From assembly GCA_034401795.1 (NCBI GenBank), contig CM067365.1, positions 12,599,656-12,663,655 of the forward strand: a DNA stretch of 64,000 bases. Reading direction: 5' to 3'. A program made the translations under genes and the position numbers. Below, one piece after another: positions 57,655-64,000 of this stretch (position 1 is its first letter; every line of letters starts with the position of its first letter). The notes below the pieces were generated by a model. That model ran no database searches. It worked only from the letters and a program-made list of their open reading frames with translations, and was not told the DNA's origin. The stretch comes from Chaetoderma sp. LZ-2023a (Eukaryota > Mollusca > Caudofoveata > Chaetodermatida > Chaetodermatidae).

Positions 57655-58148
57655 CGCAGCTAGTTTGAAACGTAAACTACTACACTTTTAGTGGTTACAA
57701 TTTTCAAAACACTAACCACGCCCACACATAACATGCCATTCGTCAACATTCTGACGCTGTACGCCATTGTCAGTAACATTCTAGCATTTCTAAAGACCCT
57801 ATTCGTTCTATAGTATTATAAGCACATATATAACATAATTTTATTCTACAGCTGTACGTCATTGTTTGAGCTTTTTTTCTGTACGTAATTGTTCTATTTA
57901 AACAATAACGTACAGAATTTAGATTCTCAAAAAATTCAAAGACGGCTATACGTCATTGTTCAAGAACTAAAGAATCGGCAATTCTTTTGTTCCAGAACAA
58001 TAACGTACAGCCCCACACGAGACTACGCATACGCATAGACATATACATATGGGCGGAAGGATGGACAGACATATGGATGATGGACGGACGGACGGACGGA
58101 TGAACAGCAAGATGGATGAAATGATGGACATACGGACTGACGGGCAGA
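57655..58148 (-). repeat. Right terminal inverted repeat
   Basis: Complement of the left TIR: TTTTCAAAACACTAACCACG, TCTAGCATTTCTA, TTTTATTCTACAGCTGTACG, then repeated (T)GTACGTxATTGTT units at 57757, 57853, 57880, 57902, 57947 and 58000 in alternating orientation, GTTCCAGAACAA, CATATACATATG and GGAC tetranucleotide units at 58081-58100. Confidence 0.85.
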
Positions 58149-58229
58149 CAGCGAAGCGAGATATACGGGCCGGAAGGCAGTCATACACGCACATACGCAT
58201 ACACGCGCACACGCACAAGAACATCGGGC

Positions 58230-59530
58230 ACGTGCATTTAGATATTATTCAGTGTAATTCAGGGACAACCATTGCTACAAATATAAGAATGAAGAATGTT
58301 AAACTGCGATATGTTATGTTGAACTAAGAATACTCTTGTAGTTTTTTTAGGATTTAGAACTTGTGTGGCAAATGCAATTTCAGAGTTTTAGAGTGTTATA
58401 TAAGCCCTTGTTCGAGGATTTAACGGTATTTATTGTCATGATAATTTGATAGCAATATATCTGAATCTCGTCTATATTAGACTCGCCACTGCCAACTTTC
58501 AGAGATACTCTCATCACGTACATTTACTACAGCACTATAGTTGTGCGTTGCTATTGACATTTGCTTGAAATATAAGATTGCCACTTAGCCTTCATTTCGC
58601 GCACATGTAATCTACCGTAATTTAATAATACTAGAAGGAGTGTCAACTTGAGATAAATTGGAGTCGGCACTGATTATGGCATGGATAATGCTGTCAATGC
58701 GGCTAAACCAAGTCACTGCACTGTGCCATTTCGCAGCATTTGGAAATCAAATAAACAGCCAGTTTCCGGCGAAGTGCGCAGAAATCGACGCGGATAGCGC
58801 GACATTATTTACTAATAACGCAGGATAATATAGAGAAGTCCGTCAAGGGATACGACCGACGTCAACCTGAACAGACTTGACATGATTCAGTTTAAGTGGC
58901 AAGTCTCGTAACCATGGCGAGGCTAAGAGATCCGCGAAATTGACATTCCGTTCTTGTAGTGCCGCGTTAGGAAATACGTCCCGAACATCAGCATTCAATC
59001 TATATACGTCGTATAAGGCCTATCGCCTACTGGCCTGGGCACAATCTAGACTTACTTGCGCCAACATATAATATTTAGCAGGATTAAAGCATATCTACAA
59101 ACTAGCCAATCTCTATAGAGTAGTGCATAACTGTTCACAGTGTGTGTGGGATTGCACAGCGGAGAATGCTCCTTATGCATGATTATGCCGTTAGTCTATT
59201 GCCGTGAACACCGTTTACCTGTATGCCAGTCCATATAGCAGCGGCACACACCAGCATCCATAATCATGATGTCAATCCATCGGAGGTGCCTTCGTGGCGT
59301 GCGTCCATGGGTGCACGCGTCCGTGTATGAGTGCGTGCGCGCTCGCACGCACTCATACAGGCGGGCGTGTGCGTGTTACAACAACTCTGATTACAAGTCA
59401 ACTCATTTATCCTCTAGGCGGGAGAGAATGAAATGCCTGGACTTGCCTGATATACGTACGCATCTAGATCCCCCATTAAACAAGTTGATTTCTGTCCTTG
59501 GGATATATGTGTATGTAACGAGAGAATAAC
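58230..59530. repeat. ~1.3 kb repeat, copy 1
   Basis: Same order of landmarks as 62140-63460: GTGTAATTCAGGGACAACCA start, GTCCGTCAAGGGATAC, GACATGATTCAGTTTAAGTG, CCAATCTCTATAG, a GCGT-type tract, ACAAGTCAACTCATTTATCC and TGATTTCTGTCC. By eye roughly 70-80% similar. On the minus strand both copies share a protein-like stretch (copy 2: RLYDIYKLNDDVRDIFQNEA), with stops. Confidence 0.7.
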
Positions 59531-59690
59531 CAATTTGGCCCATTTGTAAATGGCGCAGACACATATACCAATTTGTTATCGGCATACCCGGTTGTAAACA
59601 GCTCAAGGCCCATATATAAAGTTGTTATCTGTGCACACGTTTGTAAACAGTAATTGCCTGTGTGCAAATTTGTTATCGGCTCGCCAGTTT
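59530..59690 (+). repeat. Degenerate ~50-bp tandem repeat
   Basis: Three to four copies of a unit like TTGTAAACAG ... AAATTTGTTATCGGC (around 59545, 59595, 59640 and 59688). Confidence 0.5.
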
Positions 59691-59814
59691 ATAATAGACA
59701 CAGACATATAAAGGCACAGACACATCCACAGGCAGATCTAGACAAACAGAATGCCCGCCACCGCAAACGCATACGCATGGACACTGGCCACTAATGCAAT
59801 CCAGCATAAGTTCC

Positions 59815-60235
59815 AATCATGTACTTTACAAGATGTGTAATACGTCGCCGCTGCCTGTCTAAGGGACCCCGCCCCCCCACCCCTACCACGACTCCCAGCA
59901 AATGATGCTTCATGTTTGGCGATGTGCTAAGGATGCCAGAAGACACACCAGCACATAGAGTGTTGGAATCCGCCCTACTTGCAGCCAGCAAATACAAAGC
60001 CAGGAGAGGACGCCATTACTTAAATTTAACCTGCTAAGCGTACTACGAGGTGACCTCAAGAAAGCAGGACTCGGTACAAACAAGTCAAGAATGGACCTGA
60101 GAAAGCTAAGGATGTCGGCTGAGGACAAGACTCGGTGGGCAAAAGCTAAGAAGGACAAATTGCATCTGTAGGATGCTTCTACTACTGCAGGCGCAGAATA
60201 CAATAATCATACATACAGACATATATGTTAATGTC
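59815..60235 (+). mobile_element. Non-LTR retrotransposon 3' end, second copy
   Basis: Frame with FGDVLRMPEDTPAHRVLESA and LLAASKYKARRGRHYLNL, then breaks. The nucleotide tail (GAGGTGACCTCAAGAAAGCA and GTCGGCTGAGGACAAGACTC) aligns with 31.3-31.4 kb. Same family, also 5'-truncated and dead. Confidence 0.6.
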
Positions 60236-60289
60236 AAACGTGTGCCAACAGGAAATGCGCATAGTTACAAACAAATGTTGATTTCTACA

Positions 60290-60880
60290 GCTAACTTCGC
60301 AAATCAATGATTAATTTTCACTCACTGTCTTAGTTTATTTGAATCTGTGTATTATATGCGTGGGCAGTCGCCGGGCGAGCTGCGACATACACATTGTTTA
60401 AATATGCCGGAGGCTAGTGCTAAGAGAAGCTGTCACATTCTCCATTGTATTACTAAAATGGAAGGATATTTTGTACGACTCTCATAATCACAGAGCAGAA
60501 ATCTTAAATACACGTGAGGCAGCTGAACGGAGACCAGATAGTCGTTGTGCTAATCACATTACATTTGATTTTTAAAGGACACCAGCTATTTGCCCTTTTA
60601 TATATTCTCACACATATACCAATATGGCACGGCCAATTTGCTGGAAGATGGCATACCACTCTCTGTCTAGCAATGCCGGAGACAGGGTGTATCGGCACAA
60701 GGCAACTCTTTCTTTGCATTCGCATATAGTTGGGTTATTCCCCCAGTGACACAAATACGGGCCTAGCTACAGAACGTCAAACGACGGATGGAAATCATAA
60801 TAAAAACTCGTGACATTCATGACACCAAGAATAATTTGATACAGATTCGTGTCTGCATAGCGTTGATACGAGTTACTAGG
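60290..60880. other. Intergenic, no recognised gene
   Basis: No coding or RNA feature recognised. Confidence 0.4.
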
Positions 60881-60889
60881 GGCGAATCA

Positions 60890-61945
60890 GTAAACAATAA
60901 CACTATGATCAGTATTGAGCAGTAGATCCGGGATGAAATGATGGGCCACACATGTGTGTTCAAGAAGAAATCTCAAGCTGCGCTCTTTTAAGTCAAGTAT
61001 TCTCTGCATATCAGGACTGAGACCCATGTTTATCGACCCACTCAGCCCCTTCCCGTGTATGTTTGCTGTAGAAATATGTTGTGTAGATCTACCGGATGTG
61101 TTCACAAATGAACTTCTCAGTTACATGCCATCACTGTTTGAAATAACTACAAACCATCACAAGCGGATCCTATAGGGAAACACATTTCTTGTTACTCCTG
61201 CCAGATCAAGTCTGTCGCTTCGTGCATTTCACCATAGACATGGTTCGTCCGATGAACATAGATGAGATTCTCGCTAACGCGAATAACACACATCGATTTA
61301 TCTATCTGAGCTTTTAACACTTTCAATTGAATGTTAAATCCAACGCAACTGGCATACAACATCGCATCCTGCCACCCACATATACACCATCTCGGTGTCA
61401 TAGCCAGTGCACTTATCTATCAGTTCAACAATATAGTGGGTTCGATATGCATACTGCATATTGTGAATGGAAGATTAGCAATGGAAGATGGTTCTTGCGT
61501 ACCCTGTTTCAAATCTGCCACGAATGAATCTCCTGTAATGTCCAGCTATTTACAACAATGGGCCAACTGTCGCAACTGCTCAGGACGAAATCTCGACAAG
61601 ACGATGTTTATTAAAATCACTGGCTATATTGGTTTGTGACAACTGGCATCCGCAAATGCCATGGCTCTGTTAAATGTGCTAAATGGATGCATACCCCCGA
61701 ATTGTAAAACGTATCATCTCCACCATCTGTCGGGAAGACGAATATTCTACATGCATCGAATTCCTTGCTAATTCAGAAAATAGCACGTAATTAATTTTGG
61801 ACCACTTCAAAATCCTCAAACAATCAAATCTTAAACATTCACTTATGAGGTTAGGTGAAATACACGTAGCTAGGATAACTTGTTCACTCGTACACACTGC
61901 CCAAGGCCCAACGTCACAACTATAGCATGTTGCGGATGGACACAT
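60890..61945 (-). pseudogene. Decayed coding region of unknown origin
   Basis: One minus frame from about 61662 to 61192 reads sensibly with only four stops: AMAFADASCHKPI, FRPEQLRQLAHCC, FVADLKQGTQEPSSIANL, MLYASCVGFNIQLKVLKAQI, CVIRVSENLIYVHRTNHVYG and EMHEATDLIWQE. Neighbouring frames add KWSKINYVLFSELARNSMHV and SSSRQMVEMIRFTIRGYAS (61.7-61.8 kb). Downstream they add NMGLSPDMQRILDLKERSLR and FLLEHTCVAHHFIPDLLL (60.9-61.05 kb). Protein-like composition over ~1 kb with scattered stops points to a dead gene, probably mobile or viral. I do not recognise the family. Confidence 0.4.
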
Positions 61946-62115
61946 ACACGAATGGACAGCTGGGCAGATGGATGGATGGACAGATGGATGGACGAATAGA
62001 TGGGCGGACGGAGGAATGGGAGGTTGGGCAGCTGGACGTATGGACGGACAGATGGATGCCTAGGACAGATGGTTGGATGGACGGGCGAAAGGATGGTCGT
62101 ACCGACGAGCAGACG
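61945..62115 (+). repeat. (GGAT)n/(GGAC)n degenerate tetranucleotide array
   Basis: Repeated GGATGGACAGATGG and GACGGAC units, like those in the outer part of the right TIR (58081-58140). In both places the array directly precedes a copy of the 1.3 kb repeat. Confidence 0.75.
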
Positions 62116-62139
62116 AATTGACAGACAAGCATGGCATAC

Positions 62140-63460
62140 AAAACATTCATTGTAATTCAACGACCAACATTGCTACGAGTATAGGAATGAGAGATGTTAA
62201 GCTGTGAGTTATTCCGTTGAATTGAGAATAACGTTGTATTTTTCATATAGTGAAATTATATGGCAAAGCCAGTTCGTAGATTTAGAGCGGCATATAGACC
62301 AGTGCATGAGGATTTAATGGGATGTATCGACTGGATACTTTCGTAGCAATATGTCCGAAGCTCATTTATTTCAGAATCACGAATGCCACCTTTCAGAGGC
62401 ACTCTCCTCCTGGTCATTTATTACGGAGATAGAGTCGTGTGTTGCTATTGACGTTTGTATTGATCGATTTACTGCTTGAAAGATAAAATTGCCACTTAGC
62501 CTTCACTTCGCTCATATGTAATCTCAAGTCATCTAATAATGCTAGGAGGAGTGTCACCTTGAGAGAAATTGGAGTTGGCGTTGATTATGTCATGGGAAAT
62601 GCTGACGCGGCTGCTAAATCAAGTCGCTGAGCTGTAACATTTTCCGCCTTTTAAATCAAATGAACAGCGTGTTCCCGTCGTAGTGCACATAACTTGGCGA
62701 GAATTGCCCGGCATTATTTACTTATAACGTAGGCTTAGATAGAGAGGTCCGTCAAGGGATACCGCAGGCGTCAATCTGATCAAACTTGACATGATTCAGT
62801 TTAAGTGGCAAGTCTTGTAAACATGGCGATGCTAAGGCATCGACGAAATTGGCATTCCGTTCTTCCAGCGCCTCGTTCTGAAATATGTCACGAACATCAT
62901 CATTCAATTTATATATGTCGTAAAGCCTACCACCCGCTGGCCAGTGCACAAGCATACTTGCGCGAAAATATAATAGTTAGCAGCGTTAAAGCAGGTCTGC
63001 AAACTAGCCAATCTCTATAGCGTAGTGGAGAACTGTTCACAGTTGTCGCGGCAGTAAGCGACGGAGGAATACATGTGTGGCAGTCCATAGAGCAGTAGCA
63101 CCGGCATCCATAAACACCATGCCAACCAATCGGGGTGCGTACGTGCGTGCGTACGTGCGTGCGTGCGTGCGTACGTGCGTACGTTCGTGCGTTCGTGCGT
63201 TCGTGCGTGTGCGAGCCTGGGTGCGTGCGTGCGTGCGAGAGTGGATGCGTGCGTGTGTGTGCGTGCGTGCGTGCGTGCGTGCGTGCGTGTGTGTGTACAT
63301 GCGTGAGTGCGTGCATGCCTGCGTGCTTATTGCAACAGCCCTGCTTATAAGTCAACTTATTTATCCTCCAGACAGGAGACAGCGAAATGTCCAAAGTGTA
63401 TAAGATATACTTATCAATGTGGATCTCCAATAACCGAGCTGATTTCTGTCCCTGTGATGT
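62140..63460. repeat. ~1.3 kb repeat, copy 2
   Basis: Direct-orientation partner of 58230-59530, with all landmarks in the same order. The minus-strand frame 62752-62955 (YDIYKLNDDVRDIFQNEALE, NFVDALASPCLQDLPLKL) extends rightward through stops. Several stop positions appear shared with copy 1, so decay preceded or accompanied duplication. Confidence 0.7.
63135..63305 (+). repeat. (GCGT)n microsatellite
   Basis: GTGC/GCGT units with GTAC and GTTC variants. Cys/Val/Arg and His/Thr frames across it are artefacts. Confidence 0.93.
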
Positions 63461-63710
63461 ATGTCTTTACATATACAATTATGTTTTTTTAAATATATAT
63501 TCCCCATGTATCTCATCATAGTGTACATATTAATTCGTTGTACGTATCCTATATATGTTGTGTGTTAGATATTTTGATTCTGTGAATGTTGACTATATGT
63601 TAGGAGTACATCGCCTTATAGTCTTTGCCGTGGACGCACTTCTTGTATCGATTTGTACATAGTAACATGTGATTGACAAATAAATCTACTTGAATGATGA
63701 TCAAAGAAAA

Positions 63711-63935
63711 CTACCCATGGTGCCAATGCTGTCGACTAAGAGATGCCATGATCCATTGTGATAAAAGCCGTGTCACATTCAGAGATGTGCCATTAAGCAT
63801 TTTCTGACCATGCTGGTCAAACCCAGCCTTGGCAGTGGCCTTAATGTTCTTGTGCAGTTCCAGAGAAGACTCCTTTTTAACATTTAAACGTTCAAAAATA
63901 ATCTTATCTTGGCCTGCAACTGGATATTCAAAAAG
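63711..63935 (-). CDS. Probable terminal coding exon of an unidentified gene
   Basis: A minus-strand frame of 74 codons plus TAG begins directly after a splice-acceptor-like TATTTAG (63936-63942). It reads LFEYPVAGQDKIIFERLNVK, KESSLELHKNIKATAKAGFD, QHGQKMLNGTSLNVTRLLSQ and WIMASLSRQHWHHG. Codon use and composition look like a real protein, unlike neighbouring frames. The upstream part lies beyond the acceptor, toward or past the window end. I do not recognise the family. It may be a host gene or a further mobile remnant. Confidence 0.45.
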   Translation of the reverse strand, partial: LFEYPVAGQDKIIFERLNVKKESSLELHKNIKATAKAGFDQHGQKMLNGTSLNVTRLLSQWIMASLSRQHWHHG

Positions 63936-64000
63936 CTAAATATTTTAAAGAGTTACACGTATATGTTCATTATGATGTAGACTACTCAATGGGCGAGGTT

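Larger units (their letters stand above)
34687..58148. mobile_element. Giant TIR-bounded element: Polinton plus a second PolB module
   Basis: Inverted repeats of ~0.5 kb at 34687-35231 and 57655-58148 enclose ~22.4 kb. Inside are a Polinton/Maverick gene set (37.7-47.5 kb) and a different viral-type gene set (47.5-57.6 kb). The right TIR lies about 60 bp after the last gene of module B. The left TIR is followed by ~2.4 kb of apparently non-coding DNA before the Polinton protease. Polintons are usually about 15-20 kb with hundreds of bp of TIR, so this is at the large end. It may be one chimeric element or one element nested in another. Most genes carry frameshifts or stops. Target-site duplications could not be fixed. 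Confidence 0.75.

Overview
The window is animal (most likely marine invertebrate) nuclear DNA. It is AT-rich and full of microsatellites, foldback/MITE-like repeats and decayed mobile elements, and has two exact 500-N scaffold gaps. I recognise no complete host gene. The species cannot be named from the sequence. Long (GTT)n, (CTA)n, (GT)n, (CT)n, (GCAC)n and G-homopolymer tracts explain most of the large open frames outside 37-58 kb.

1-34.6 kb is intergenic. A family of ~0.35-0.4 kb MITE-like elements recurs throughout. Copies carry inverted ends (ACCTTTCC / GGAAAGGT), CRE-like TGACGTCA sites, and a palindromic core whose arms contain AAACTAATTTGACTGGGCG and its complement. The gap-bounded contig 4312-20792 appears to be placed backwards: 4339-7524 is the reverse complement of 21310-24495 at constant offset. 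The tail of a non-LTR retrotransposon lies at 31.04-31.44 kb.

34.7-58.15 kb is the main object: a ~23.4 kb stretch bounded by ~0.5 kb terminal inverted repeats rich in CAATGACGTACAG units. It holds two different decayed gene sets. Module A (37.7-47.5 kb, all minus strand) is a Polinton/Maverick (adintovirus-like): adenain-type protease, double-jelly-roll major capsid, PX-like protein, penton (PY), small membrane protein, DDE integrase with chromodomain, a conserved unknown, and a protein-primed-type PolB. Module B (47.5-57.6 kb, both strands) has a second PolB of a clearly different lineage, a SAP-like protein, a zinc-ribbon miniprotein, the C-terminal tail of a different retroviral-type integrase, a possible packaging ATPase tail, a coiled-coil protein, acidic and hydrophobic membrane-type proteins and several unknowns. 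Its closely spaced divergent genes often share short TATA-containing promoters flanked by TTTAA/TTAAA. Frameshifts and premature stops in both modules indicate they are dead or badly sequenced.

58.2-64 kb holds a diverged ~1.3 kb direct repeat (58.2 and 62.1 kb), a second retrotransposon tail, a decayed minus-strand coding region, and at the very end (63711-63935, minus) what looks like the terminal coding exon of an unidentified gene.
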